Part shown: piece by piece, positions 37,238 to 45,888 of the stretch | Numbering within the stretch: position 1 is the stretch's first letter | Layout: each line of letters begins with the position of its first letter | Origin: Sphingomonadaceae bacterium | Lineage (GTDB): Bacteria > Pseudomonadota > Alphaproteobacteria > Sphingomonadales > Sphingomonadaceae | DNA length: 64,000 nucleotides | Assembly: GCA_025056155.1 (NCBI GenBank) | Contig: JANWWL010000004.1 | Location: 310,001 to 374,000, forward strand | Direction of reading: 5' to 3' | Program-made: the position numbers and the translations under genes | Notes under the pieces: model-generated | Told to the model about the DNA's origin: nothing | Database searches by the model: none | What the model saw: the letters and a program-made list of their open reading frames with translations, nothing else

Positions 37238-37812
37238 GGCCCGGGTCTAGCGTCGCTGCGGAAATCGAGAAAGCGCGTCGGCGTCGCGACGGCATCCAGG
37301 CGCTCGTCCCAGGAAGCCTGCGGCAGCTCTGCCACCTCCTGCCAATCCCAGGCGATCCCGATCACCCGCACCGTGCCCCGCGCCCGCAGGGCGTGCAGCG
37401 TCCGGTCGTAGAGGCCAGCGCCCCGGCCGAGGCGACGGCCCGCCCGGTCGAACAGCAGCAAGGGGGCGAGCACCAGGTCGGGTGCGACTGGACCGAGATG
37501 GGCGGGTGGTTCGAGAATGCCGAAGGCGCCGGGCGCCAGCGCCTCGGGGGGGCTCGGGTGAAAGCTGAGCCCCTGGGACCCGACGCGCGGAAAGGCGATC
37601 GTGACGCCCCGACGGGCAAGCCACGGCACGACGTCAGGCTCGCCGTCCTGGGCGGCGTAGCCCGCGACCACGGCCGCTTGCGGGATGAGGGGCAGCACCT
37701 GTCGGGCGATCGCCGCCTCGAGCCCGCGGCGGACCGCCGGGGCCAGGGCCGACGCGAAGGCCTGCCGTGCCAAACGGGCCTCGCGGCGGAGCCGGGAGCG
37801 GTCGCGCGTCAT
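37234..37812 (-). CDS. 5-formyltetrahydrofolate cyclo-ligase
   Basis: 5-FCL uses ATP to convert 5-formyl-THF to 5,10-methenyl-THF and so recovers a folate that inhibits one-carbon enzymes. The 192 residues have the basic N-terminus RSRLRREARLARQAF, an ATP-binding region LVLAPLLLFDRAGRRLGRGAGLYDRTL (the family motif near GGGYYDR) and the closing DAVATPTRFLDF. It is located directly after 6S RNA and zapA, the conserved proteobacterial order in which the 6S transcript often runs into this gene. The ATG at 37812 gives the normal length. Confidence 0.93.
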   Translation of the reverse strand: MTRDRSRLRREARLARQAFASALAPAVRRGLEAAIARQVLPLIPQAAVVAGYAAQDGEPDVVPWLARRGVTIAFPRVGSQGLSFHPSPPEALAPGAFGILEPPAHLGPVAPDLVLAPLLLFDRAGRRLGRGAGLYDRTLHALRARGTVRVIGIAWDWQEVAELPQASWDERLDAVATPTRFLDFRSDARPGP

Positions 37813-37839
37813 GTCAGGAGTCGACACGACCGCCCGTGG

Positions 37840-37990
37840 CGGAACCGGAGCGACCGTTTGCCCTGAGGTCCCCGACGCCACGAGCGTCAGGTGGGAGCCG
37901 TGTGGCACGGGCCACGACCCGTCCAGGGACAGCCCCCTTGTGGATCGGTATCGCCTCGGGGGTGCTCGTTGGCGCGCATCGCCCAGTCCC
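37840..37990 (-). ncRNA. ssrS: 6S RNA (boundaries approximate)
   Basis: 6S RNA mimics an open promoter and binds housekeeping RNA polymerase in stationary phase. It is identified mainly by position: zapA, 6S, 5-FCL on one strand is conserved from gamma- to alphaproteobacteria. In the 191 bp gap, the minus strand carries CGGCTCCCACCTGACG, GGGGACCTCAGGG and, upstream, CCCGAGGCGATACC, which can pair with the GGACCTCAGGG side as a closing stem around a large bulge. These resemble the alphaproteobacterial 6S consensus as I remember it; a covariance model search would settle it and the exact ends. Confidence 0.7.
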
Positions 37991-38003
37991 GCCGCGCCAC
38001 GAC

Positions 38004-38330
38004 CTAGGAAGCGCGGGGCGTCCCCTCAAGCCCGTCGGCTTTCCCGGCCAGATCCTCGAGCTGCTGCGCCAGTCGCTCGAGCCGCTGGACGACCCGGACC
38101 AGGCGTTCCGCGGGCGCCGGCGCGGGAGGCCCCCGCTCCAAGAGCTCGCCCGCCACCTGCAGCCCGGCCATCAGCAGCAGGCGCGGCTCGGGCGTGGGCC
38201 CCAGTGCCCGGACGATGCGGGCGGCCTGCTCGTCCAGATGCCGTGCGGCGCGAGCCAAGGCGGCTTCCTCTCCGTCGCGGCAGGCCAGCCGATAGTTGCG
38301 GCCGCCCACGGCCACCGTCACGTCACCCAT
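38004..38330 (-). CDS. zapA: Cell division protein ZapA
   Basis: ZapA stabilises and bundles FtsZ protofilaments at the division ring. The 108 residues begin MGDVTVAVGGRNYRLACRDGEE, the characteristic beta-hairpin opening, followed by HLDEQAARIV and a long C-terminal coiled coil (about 60-100) used for dimerisation. The start overlaps the end of the DUF4164-like gene upstream by 8 bp. Downstream come 6S RNA and 5-FCL. Confidence 0.92.
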   Translation of the reverse strand: MGDVTVAVGGRNYRLACRDGEEAALARAARHLDEQAARIVRALGPTPEPRLLLMAGLQVAGELLERGPPAPAPAERLVRVVQRLERLAQQLEDLAGKADGLEGTPRAS

Positions 38331-38520
38331 GGCGCACCTCGTGGAGCAGTCGGTCGAGCTCGCCCAAGACCGCCCGGGCTTCCGCCCGCAGATGCGCGTG
38401 GCGCTGGGCGAGTTCGCCCAGTCGTCCGACCGCGGCCTCCGCACGAGCGAGGGCGCGTTCGAGCCGCCCGATCGCCTCCTCCCAGTCGAGGCCGGCTGTG
38501 GCCTCGGGTGCCGTTCCCAT
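38323..38520 (-). CDS. Small coiled-coil protein, DUF4164-like
   Basis: This 65-residue all-helical protein is essentially one coiled coil (EEAIGRLERALARAEAAVGR, then HLRAEARAVLGELDRLLHEV). Proteins of this size and type (DUF4164) precede zapA in many alphaproteobacteria and may assist division, but their role is not established. The ATG at 38520 sits 180 bp from the divergent transketolase gene, and the stop overlaps the zapA start, consistent with coupled translation. Confidence 0.78.
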   Translation of the reverse strand: MGTAPEATAGLDWEEAIGRLERALARAEAAVGRLGELAQRHAHLRAEARAVLGELDRLLHEVRHG

Positions 38521-38644
38521 GCGTCTCCCCCGGTCCCGCAACGGGTTGGGCGGGGCCGATAAGACCCCGTCTCGACGCCGGTCAATGGCCGGGCGCATGG
38601 CGGCCCCCGTGGCGCCGCTTGGTTGATTTCGCCCGGGGGCTTTG

Positions 38645-38675
38645 CAAGGGAGCCTGCGGAGCGCTCGCTCCCTTG
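38645..38675. promoter_or_regulatory. 9 bp perfect stem in the transketolase leader
   Basis: CAAGGGAGC at 38645-38653 and GCTCCCTTG at 38667-38675 form a perfect 9 bp stem with a 13-base loop, ending 25 bp before the tkt GTG. It could be an operator palindrome for a sugar or Calvin-cycle regulator, or an RNA leader hairpin controlling the five-gene operon. No LysR or CbbR gene is nearby. Confidence 0.4.
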
Positions 38676-38700
38676 AACGGTCCCGGGGAAGGCAGATCTG

Positions 38701-40701
38701 GTGCACGACGCGGTGAAGGCCGTTTCGCTGGCCGCGATGGCGAATGCCATCCGCGCGCTGGCGATCGATGCGGTCGAGGCCGCACGCTCTGGCCACCCGG
38801 GGATGCCGCTCGGCATGGCCGACGTCGCGACCGTGCTGTTCACCGAGTTCCTGAAGTTCGACGCGGCCGACCCCGCCTGGCCCGACCGCGATCGCTTCGT
38901 GCTGTCGGCCGGCCACGGCTCGATGCTGCTCTACGCCCTGCTTCATCTCACGGGCCATGCGCGGCCCACCCTCGAGGACCTGCGCCGCTTCCGCCAGCTG
39001 CACTCCCCGTGCGCGGGCCATCCGGAGGCGACCGAGCTGCCCGGGGTGGAGACCACGACCGGGCCGCTCGGCCAGGGGCTCGCGACCGCGGTGGGCATGG
39101 CGATCGCCGAACGCCACCTGAACGCGGTGTTCGGCGACGAGCTTGTCGACCACCGCACCTTCGTGATCGCGGGCGACGGCTGCCTGATGGAGGGCGTCAG
39201 CCACGAGGCGGCCGCCCTGGCCGGGCACCTGCGGCTGGGGCGCCTCGTCGTGCTGTTCGACGACAACCGGGTCACGATCGACGGACCGGTCGCCTTGGCC
39301 TCCTCGGAAGATACCGCGGGCCGGTTTCGGGCGGCCGGTTGGCATGTCGTGGCCTGCGACGGGCACGATCACGCCGCCGTCCGCACCGCCCTGCACGAGG
39401 CGATCGCCGATCCTCGGCCCAGCCTGGTGATGTGCCGCACCGTCATCGGCTTCGGGGCCCCCACCAAGGCGGGCACGGCCGCCGTGCACGGAAGCCCTCT
39501 GGGGCCTGACGAGGCGGCGGCCACCAAGGCGGCCTTGGGTTGGAGTGCGGCCCCCTTCGAAGTGCCGGCCGACCTTCGCGTGCGGTGGGAGGAGGCCGGC
39601 CGGCGCGGTCGCCCCTTGCGTCTGGCCTGGGAGGCCCGGCTCGCCGCCCACCCTGAGGCCGAGGAGTTCCGCCGCCGCCTGGCCGGCCGCCTCCCCCCCC
39701 TCGAGCTCGTCGCCCAGGCCCGGTCGATGGCCACGCGCAAGGCCTCGGAGCTGGTGCTCGCCCAGGTGAACGCCCGGCTGCCCGAAACGATCGGCGGCTC
39801 GGCGGACCTCACGAGTTCCAACAACACGCGCACGGCCGGCCTGCCGCTTCTGACCCGGGAGAACTACGGAGGGCGCTACCTCCACTACGGCGTGCGCGAG
39901 TTCGCCATGGCCGCGGCCATGAACGGTATGGCCTTGCACGGCGGCATCATTCCCTACGGCGGCACCTTCCTCGTGTTTTCCGACTACGCCCGGCCCGCCA
40001 TCCGGCTGGCCGCCCTGCAGCGGCTGGGTGTCATCTTCGTGCTGACCCACGATTCGATCGGCCTGGGGGAGGATGGCCCCACCCACCAACCGGTCGAGCA
40101 CTTGATGTCGCTCAGGGCGATTCCGGATCTCGTCGTCTACCGCCCGGCGGATGCGGTCGAGACGGCCGAGTGCTGGGCTCTGGCGCTGGCCGACCGACAC
40201 CGGCCCTCGGTGCTGGCGCTCACCCGGCAAGACGTGCCCGTCCTGCGGGAACCGGGCGGTCCCAACCGCTCGGCGGCCGGAGCCTACCGGCTGGTCACGG
40301 CCCAGGCGCCCCGGCAGGTGGTGATTGCGGCCACCGGCTCCGAGGTGGCGGTGGCCGTCGGCGCCGCGCGCCTTCTCGAGGCCCAGGACATCGGCTGCGA
40401 CGTCGTCTCCGTGCCCTGTTGGGAGCGTTTCCTCGAGACCCAGTCCGAGGAGCGCAAGGCCGAGCTTTTCCCCGCCGGACTGTTGCGGGTGTCTCTCGAG
40501 GCGGGGGTCACGCTCGGCTGGGAGCGGATCGTGGGGAGCGATGCGGTGCTGATCGGGCTCGACCGGTTCGGCGCCAGCGCCCCAGGGGCCGAGCTCTTCC
40601 GGCATTTCGGCTTCACGCCCGAGGCGGTGGCCGCCCGCATCCGGGCCGCGCTGCGCCGACCGGGTTCGCAGGCCGAGGCAGAAGGGAGCAGGCGATGGTG
40701 A
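38701..40701 (+). CDS. tkt: Transketolase
   Basis: This thiamine-diphosphate enzyme of the pentose phosphate and Calvin pathways has 666 residues. N-terminal [12 protein letters not shown] and the cofactor motif [18 protein letters not shown]...DDN bind ThDP and Mg. The middle domain has [51 protein letters not shown], and the C-terminal domain follows. It starts with GTG 38701 behind GGGAAGG. It is the first gene of tkt-gap-pgk-fba-thiE and overlaps gap by 7 bp. A leader hairpin may regulate it. Confidence 0.97.
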   Translation: MHDAVKAVSLAAMANAIRALAIDAVEAARSGHPGMPLGMADVATVLFTEFLKFDAADPAWPDRDRFVLSAGHGSMLLYALLHLTGHARPTLEDLRRFRQLHSPCAGHPEATELPGVETTTGPLGQGLATAVGMAIAERHLNAVFGDELVDHRTFVIAGDGCLMEGVSHEAAALAGHLRLGRLVVLFDDNRVTIDGPVALASSEDTAGRFRAAGWHVVACDGHDHAAVRTALHEAIADPRPSLVMCRTVIGFGAPTKAGTAAVHGSPLGPDEAAATKAALGWSAAPFEVPADLRVRWEEAGRRGRPLRLAWEARLAAHPEAEEFRRRLAGRLPPLELVAQARSMATRKASELVLAQVNARLPETIGGSADLTSSNNTRTAGLPLLTRENYGGRYLHYGVREFAMAAAMNGMALHGGIIPYGGTFLVFSDYARPAIRLAALQRLGVIFVLTHDSIGLGEDGPTHQPVEHLMSLRAIPDLVVYRPADAVETAECWALALADRHRPSVLALTRQDVPVLREPGGPNRSAAGAYRLVTAQAPRQVVIAATGSEVAVAVGAARLLEAQDIGCDVVSVPCWERFLETQSEERKAELFPAGLLRVSLEAGVTLGWERIVGSDAVLIGLDRFGASAPGAELFRHFGFTPEAVAARIRAALRRPGSQAEAEGSRRW

Positions 40702-41699
40702 AAGTGGCGATCAACGGGTTCGGGCGCATCGGACGCCTCGTGCTGCGGGCGGCGCTGGAAAGCGGCCGCGACGATATCGAGGTGGTCGCCATCAATGATC
40801 TCGCCGATGCGGCCGCCAACGCCCGCCTGTTCGCCCGCGACTCGGTCCACGGGCGCTATCCGGGCCGGGTGGAGGCGGACGGCGATCATCTGGTGGTCGA
40901 CGGCCGGCGGATCCGAGTGACGGCCGAGCGCGATCCCGTGAACCTGCCGCACCGGGAGTTGGGCGTGGACATCGCGCTTGAATGCACCGGGCTCTTCACC
41001 AATGCCGAAAAGGCGCGGCTGCACTTGGCCGCCGGGGCGCGCAAGGTGCTGGTCTCCGCACCGGCCAAGGGCGCGGACCTGACGGTCGTCTACGGCGTCA
41101 ACCATGACCGCCTGCGCCCTGAGCACACGGTGGTCTCGAACGCGTCGTGCACCACGAACTGCCTGGCCCCCGTGGCCAAGGTCTTGAACGATGCCATCGG
41201 GATCGAGCGGGGCCTGATGACGACCGTCCACGCCTACACCAACGACCAGCGCATCCTGGATCAGATCCATGCCGACCCGCGCCGGGCCCGCGCCGCAGGG
41301 CTTTCGATGATTCCCACGACGACGGGAGCCGCCCGAGCGGTGGGAGAGGTGCTTCCCGAACTGAAGGGCAAGCTCGACGGCGCGGCCGTGCGCGTGCCCG
41401 TGGCCAACGTGAGCCTCATCGACTTCACCTTCGTCCCCGCCCGCCCCACGAGCCGCGAGGAGGTGAACGACGCCCTGCGGGCCGCGGCCCAGGGCGCGCT
41501 GCGGGGCATCCTCGACTATACCGAGGAACCGCTCGTCTCGGCCGACTTCAATCACACTTCGGCGTCCTCCACCGTCGACGGGCTCGAGACGGCCGTCATC
41601 GAGGGCCGGCTGGTCCGCGTGCTGTCGTGGTACGACAACGAATGGGGGTTCTCGAACCGGATGCTGGATACGGCCGCGGCGATGGGGCGCCTGGCGTGA
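40695..41699 (+). CDS. gap: Type I glyceraldehyde-3-phosphate dehydrogenase
   Basis: GAPDH interconverts G3P and 1,3-bisphosphoglycerate. The 334 residues carry the NAD fold [17 protein letters not shown], acidic ND after strand 2, the active-site Cys in [23 protein letters not shown] (catalytic His), [16 protein letters not shown] and [11 protein letters not shown]. All catalytic residues are present. The ATG at 40695 lies behind AAGGGAGCAGG within the end of tkt. The stop overlaps the pgk start as GTGA. Confidence 0.97.
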   Translation: MVKVAINGFGRIGRLVLRAALESGRDDIEVVAINDLADAAANARLFARDSVHGRYPGRVEADGDHLVVDGRRIRVTAERDPVNLPHRELGVDIALECTGLFTNAEKARLHLAAGARKVLVSAPAKGADLTVVYGVNHDRLRPEHTVVSNASCTTNCLAPVAKVLNDAIGIERGLMTTVHAYTNDQRILDQIHADPRRARAAGLSMIPTTTGAARAVGEVLPELKGKLDGAAVRVPVANVSLIDFTFVPARPTSREEVNDALRAAAQGALRGILDYTEEPLVSADFNHTSASSTVDGLETAVIEGRLVRVLSWYDNEWGFSNRMLDTAAAMGRLA

Positions 41700-42958
41700 G
41701 ACTGCCCACCCTCGATGACGTGCCGGCCGACCTCGCCGGGCGCCGGGTGCTCGTGCGGGTCGACCTCAACGTGCCGATGGAGGACGGCCGGGTCACCGAC
41801 ACGACGCGGCTGGCCGCGGCGCGCGCCACCCTGCTCGAGCTCGCCGATCGCGGGGCGACGGTGCTCGTGCTCTCGCACTTCGGCCGACCCAAGGGGGGCC
41901 CCGACCCGGCCTTCTCCCTCGCCCCCGTGGTGCCGGCGCTGGCCGCCGTCTTGGGGCGGCCCGTGGGCTTCCTGGCCGATTGCGTCGGCGAGGACGTCCA
42001 GCGCGAGGTGGCGAAGCTGGCGCCCGGCAGCATCACCGTGCTGGAGAACACCCGCTTCCACTCGGGCGAGGAGGCCAACGACCCCGCCTTCGTCGCCCGG
42101 CTGGCCGCTCTTGGCGACCTGTTCGTGAACGACGCGTTCTCGGCCGCCCACCGGGCGCACGCCTCGACCGAAGGCCTGGCGCGCTTCCTGCCCGCCGTCG
42201 CCGGGCGGGCGCTCGAGCGCGAGATCCGGGCGCTCGATGCCGTGCTGGGCACCCCGCGCCGACCGGTGTTGGCCGTGGTGGGCGGGGCCAAGGTGTCGAC
42301 CAAGATTGCCGTGCTCGAGAACCTGGCCCGCCGGGTCGATCATCTGGCGATCGGCGGTGGGATGGCCAACAGCTTCCTGGCCGCCCGCGGGTTGCCGGTG
42401 GGCCGGTCGCTGCACGAAGCCCACCAGCTGGAGGCCGTCCGCCGGATCGAGGCGGCGGCCGAGGCCGCTGGGTGCACCGTGCACTTGCCCGCCGACGTGG
42501 TGGTGGCTCGCGAGTTCCGCGAGCACGCCGATCACCGGATCGTCCACGTCCCCCATGTCGAGCCCGACGAGATGATCCTGGACGTCGGCCCGCTCTCGCT
42601 CGAAGCGCTGGAGGGCGTAGTCGACGGATGCGCCACGCTCGTCTGGAACGGCCCCCTAGGAGCGTTCGAACTGCCGCCCTTCGATACCGCCACCCTCGCC
42701 TTCGCACGCCACGCCGCTGTCCGCACGGCGCAGGGCCGGCTGGTGTCGGTGGCGGGCGGCGGGGATACCGTGGCGGCCTTGAACGCGGCCGGCGTGGCCG
42801 ACCGATTCACCTTGGTGTCGACCGCCGGCGGGGCGTTCCTGGAATGGATGGAAGGCCGGCCCTTGCCGGGGGTCGAGGTCCTTCGACGAAGACCTGACGA
42901 GGAAGGTGCTGCCGATGCGCGTGACCGAGACCGTCCGCCGGATCCTGGCGGGTTATGA
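41696..42958 (+). CDS. pgk: Phosphoglycerate kinase with C-terminal tail overlapping fba
   Basis: Pgk transfers phosphate between 1,3-BPG and ADP. The 420 residues contain [61 protein letters not shown] (Lys), [24 protein letters not shown] and [12 protein letters not shown]. The domain normally ends at [10 protein letters not shown]; here about 23 extra residues (acidic then Pro-rich) extend the frame 44 bp into fba. The start is GTG, overlapping the gap stop. Confidence 0.96.
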   Translation: MRLPTLDDVPADLAGRRVLVRVDLNVPMEDGRVTDTTRLAAARATLLELADRGATVLVLSHFGRPKGGPDPAFSLAPVVPALAAVLGRPVGFLADCVGEDVQREVAKLAPGSITVLENTRFHSGEEANDPAFVARLAALGDLFVNDAFSAAHRAHASTEGLARFLPAVAGRALEREIRALDAVLGTPRRPVLAVVGGAKVSTKIAVLENLARRVDHLAIGGGMANSFLAARGLPVGRSLHEAHQLEAVRRIEAAAEAAGCTVHLPADVVVAREFREHADHRIVHVPHVEPDEMILDVGPLSLEALEGVVDGCATLVWNGPLGAFELPPFDTATLAFARHAAVRTAQGRLVSVAGGGDTVAALNAAGVADRFTLVSTAGGAFLEWMEGRPLPGVEVLRRRPDEEGAADARDRDRPPDPGGL

Positions 42959-43829
42959 AAGCGACAATCCCGGCACCAAGGCGAACCTGGCCCGCATCCT
43001 GATGGCCGGTCGCCTGGGTGGTACGGGCAAGCTCGTGATCCTGCCGGTCGACCAGGGCTTCGAACACGGGCCGGCTCGCAGCTTCGCGGTGAACCCGCCG
43101 GCCTATGACCCCCATTACCACTTCCGCCTGGCGATCGATGCGGGCCTTAGCGCCTACGCCGCCCCGCTCGGCATGCTCGAGGCGGGAGCCGCCACCTTCG
43201 CCGGCGAAATCCCCCTCATCCTCAAGGTGAATTCTTCCAACAGCTGGAGCGTGCACAAGGACCAGGCCGTCACCGCCTCGGTCGAGGACGCGCTGCGGCT
43301 CGGCTGCTCGGCGATCGGGCTTACCATCTATCCGGGCTCGGAGCATTTCGATGGCATGCTCGAGGAAGCCCGCGAACTGATCGCCGAGGCGAAGGCCGCC
43401 GGCCTTGCCGCCGTCGTGTGGAGCTATCCGCGGGGGGGCAAGCTGTCGAAGGAGGGCGAGCTTGCGCTCGACGTCGGCGCGTATGCCGCCCACATGGCCT
43501 GCCTGATCGGGGCCCACATCGTGAAGGTGAAGCTGCCCACCGACCACATCGAACAGCCCGACGCGCGCAAGGCCTACGAAGGTCAGGACTGGTCGGAGCC
43601 GGCCCGGCGCGTGGCCCACGTGATGCAGTCGGCCTTCGCTGGGCGCCGGCTGGTCGTGTTTTCGGGCGGGGCGACGAAGGGAGCCGAGGCCGTGTTCGCC
43701 GATGCGCGCGCCATCCGCGACGGCGGGGGCAGCGGCTCCATCATCGGGCGCAACAGCTTCCAGCGCCCGCGCGAGGAAGCGCTCGCCCTTCTCGACCGGA
43801 TCATTCGGATCTATTTGGGCGAAGAATGA
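42915..43829 (+). CDS. fba: Class I fructose-bisphosphate aldolase (DhnA/FbaB type)
   Basis: This Schiff-base aldolase of the archaeal or DhnA type (304 residues) is not related to the common metal-dependent class II enzyme. The TIM barrel shows VILPVDQGFEHGP, ILKVNSSNSW, GLTIYPGSEHFDGM, the lysine segment HIVKVKLP, and the phosphate loop FSGGATKGAE plus GSGSIIGRNSFQRP. The ATG at 42915 has GAGGAAGG at a good distance; the GTG at 42906 is too close. It is the fourth gene in the operon, with a thiE overlap by ATGA. Confidence 0.93.
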   Translation: MRVTETVRRILAGYESDNPGTKANLARILMAGRLGGTGKLVILPVDQGFEHGPARSFAVNPPAYDPHYHFRLAIDAGLSAYAAPLGMLEAGAATFAGEIPLILKVNSSNSWSVHKDQAVTASVEDALRLGCSAIGLTIYPGSEHFDGMLEEARELIAEAKAAGLAAVVWSYPRGGKLSKEGELALDVGAYAAHMACLIGAHIVKVKLPTDHIEQPDARKAYEGQDWSEPARRVAHVMQSAFAGRRLVVFSGGATKGAEAVFADARAIRDGGGSGSIIGRNSFQRPREEALALLDRIIRIYLGEE

Positions 43830-44530
43830 GCTCGTCCCCGCGGGGGGAGGTTTCCCAGGACTGGGACGCGCTCGAGGACTTCCTGGCCCGCATGCCGCGC
43901 GAGCCGCGCGAGCCCTGCCGCCTCTACCTCGTCTCCCCCCCCGCGTTCGACCTCGAGGCGCATGCCCAGGCCTTGGCGTCGGCCCTGGCCGCGGGCGGCG
44001 CGGCCGTGGCGGCCTATCAGCTGCGCCTGAAGGGGGTGGCCGACGACGAAGTGCTGCGGGCCGCCCATCGGCTGCAGCCCCTGTGCGCGGCCGCCGGGGT
44101 GGCCTTCATCGTGAACGACCGGGCGGACCTGGCCGCGGCCTGCGGGGCCGACGGCGTCCACCTGGGCCAGGAGGACGGCACCGTGGCCGAGGCCCGGCGG
44201 CTCCTGGGCCCCGCGGCGCAAGTGGGGGTCACCTGTCATGGCTCGCGGCATCTGGCCATGGACGCCGGCGAGCAGGGGGCGAACTACCTGTCCTTCGGCG
44301 CCTTTTTCCCCACCTCCACCAAGGAGGTGCGCCACCGCGCCGATCCCCGGATCCTCCGCTGGTGGACGGCCATCTCCCCTGTCCCCTGCGTGGCGATCGG
44401 CGGGATCACGCCCGGCAACGCGCGCCTGCTCGTCGACGCAGGCGCGGATTTCCTGGCGGTCTCGGGCGCGGTGTGGGGGGGCCCGGACCCCGCCGACGCC
44501 ATCCGCGCTTTCTTGCCGGTCCTCAGCTGA
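43826..44530 (+). CDS. thiE: Thiamine phosphate synthase
   Basis: ThiE joins HMP-pyrophosphate and THZ-phosphate to thiamine phosphate, the precursor of the transketolase cofactor. The 234-residue TIM barrel has a 31-residue hydrophilic N-terminal extension, then RLYLVSPPAFD, YQLRLKG, FIVNDRADLAAACGADGVHLGQED, VGVTCHGSRHLAMDA, GAFFPTSTK and VAIGGITPGN. It ends the Calvin/glycolysis operon, an arrangement common in alphaproteobacteria. Its end overlaps the convergent PEP-CTERM gene by 8 bp. Confidence 0.92.
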   Translation: MSSSPRGEVSQDWDALEDFLARMPREPREPCRLYLVSPPAFDLEAHAQALASALAAGGAAVAAYQLRLKGVADDEVLRAAHRLQPLCAAAGVAFIVNDRADLAAACGADGVHLGQEDGTVAEARRLLGPAAQVGVTCHGSRHLAMDAGEQGANYLSFGAFFPTSTKEVRHRADPRILRWWTAISPVPCVAIGGITPGNARLLVDAGADFLAVSGAVWGGPDPADAIRAFLPVLS

Positions 44531-45152
44531 CGGGGGCCGCGCCCAGCGCTGGGCGGCGCCGACGCGCCGCCCATCCCACGAGCCCGAAGCCCGCGATCAT
44601 CAGGGCCCAAGTGGCGGGCTCGGGAATCACGCCGAACGGGCGGTTGCGAATGCGGCCCGCCTGCCAACCGGTGCCGTTGGGCGTGGTCTGCTGGACGAAC
44701 GTCGCCGTGGCGGGGAAGGTCGGGCTCGAGAACGGCGCGGCTTCGAAGCTGAGCTCCGGGAACGCTTCGTAAAAGAGGAAAGCGCAGAAGCTTTCGGGAT
44801 TATGGGTGCACAAGAAAGGCCCGCCCAACGTCGCTAGGACGAAAAATCCACCGATGAAAGTCGCTTCACTTTCGTACGGCGAGGGCGCATACGAGAAATT
44901 GATGGGATAGGGAATGTTGGTCCGCAGAATCGAGAGCGGCTTGGGGTCGTTCTCCTAGGTGAGTTCGTCATCGAACGTGACCGAGAAGGACAGGAACAGC
45001 GGATCGATGGGATCTTGCGGCTGCCCCTCGGGCGGCGCGAAGTACAGCTCCCACCCGCTTGCCGTGAAGGACCCCTGGACGGTGACGATGGCCGCGTGCG
45101 CCATCGTGCACGGAAACAAGGCGATCGCCGCCGCAGCAAGCATTTTTCGCAT
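44523..45152 (-). pseudogene. PEP-CTERM secreted protein gene with one in-frame amber codon
   Basis: The 209-codon frame encodes a secreted protein. A signal peptide (MRKMLAAAAIALFPCTMAHA) starts at ATG 45152 behind AGGGAGG. A middle part of unknown fold begins VTVQGSFTASGWELYF. The C-terminal sorting tail reads VIPEPATWALMIAGFGLVGW then RRRR, a clear PEP-CTERM signal recognised by exosortase/EpsH. The frame is intact except for TAG at 44955-44957, right after SVTFDDELT; reading continues in the same frame with ENDPKPLSIL. One base change (for example CAG) would restore it. The DNA is less GC-rich than its neighbours, suggesting transfer. No exosortase gene is in the window. Confidence 0.82.
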
Positions 45153-45158
45153 AGGTGC

Positions 45159-45190
45159 CTCCCTGTCCGTACACTTCTCCCTGTCCGTAC
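45159..45190. repeat. 14 bp direct repeat upstream of the PEP-CTERM gene
   Basis: CTCCCTGTCCGTAC occurs at 45159-45172 and again at 45177-45190, an 18 bp period. On the PEP-CTERM coding strand the repeat includes AGGGAG, the ribosome-site sequence, so the duplication has made a second purine-rich box about 30 bp from the start codon. A TTGACA element lies just upstream at 45199-45204 (complement) and may be part of its promoter. Confidence 0.6.
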
Positions 45191-45313
45191 CGTTAAGGTG
45201 TCAAGCGGCGGGAAGCCCGTCAAGGAGGTTTCCGGCTCGCCCTCGGGCCTTTGACCCGGCGGGGCCACTGGGCTAGGGCCCGCGCCGCGGCCCAGTTTCC
45301 GGCGTGGACCCCC

Positions 45314-45877
45314 ATGAAGATCAGCGGCGTCGACATCCGCCCCGGCAACATCATCGAGTACGAGGGATCGCTCTGGAGGGCGGTCAAGACACAGCATGTC
45401 CAACCCGGCAAGGGCGGGGCCTATATGCAGGTCGAGATGAAGAACGTGCTCGACGGGCGCAAGACGAACGTCCGCTTCCGCTCGTCGGAAACGGTGGAGC
45501 GCGTGCGGCTCGACACCAAGGAGTTCCAGTTCCTTTACGCCGAGGGCGACGGACTGGTGTTCATGGACAAGGATACGTTCGAGCAGGTCCAGCTGCCCCG
45601 CGACCTGTTGGGCGAGGCGGCGGCCTTCCTGACGGACGGCATGGACGTGACGATGGAGCTGCACGAGGAGCGGCCGATCTCCGTGCAGTTGCCCGAGCAG
45701 GTGGAATGCACGGTCGCCGAGGCCGATGCGGTCGTGAAGGGGCAGACGGCTTCGGCCAGCTACAAGCCGGCCGTCCTCGACAACGGAGTGCGCATCCTGG
45801 TGCCCCCGCACATCGAACGCGGCGACCGGATCGTGGTGGACGTCTACGCCCAGGCCTACGTCCGCCGCGCGGACTGA
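45314..45877 (+). CDS. efp: Translation elongation factor P
   Basis: EF-P relieves ribosome stalling at polyproline stretches, which are frequent in this GC-rich proteome. The 187 residues form three beta-barrel domains. The loop PGKGGAY in domain I carries the lysine normally modified by EpmA (Lys34 position), so the lysine branch of the family is expected. The C-terminus [25 protein letters not shown] is standard. The ATG at 45314 is supported by family length; longer reading upstream is GC shadow. No epmA or epmB gene is in the window. Confidence 0.96.
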   Translation: MKISGVDIRPGNIIEYEGSLWRAVKTQHVQPGKGGAYMQVEMKNVLDGRKTNVRFRSSETVERVRLDTKEFQFLYAEGDGLVFMDKDTFEQVQLPRDLLGEAAAFLTDGMDVTMELHEERPISVQLPEQVECTVAEADAVVKGQTASASYKPAVLDNGVRILVPPHIERGDRIVVDVYAQAYVRRAD

Positions 45878-45888
45878 ACGAGGCGGCC

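Noticed and set aside
44955-44957. Pyrrolysine or recoded amber codon
   Set aside because: No pylT/pylS or other recoding sign is visible, other genes here use TAG as a normal stop (for example metabolic genes ending in TAG), and the host class is not known to recode amber.
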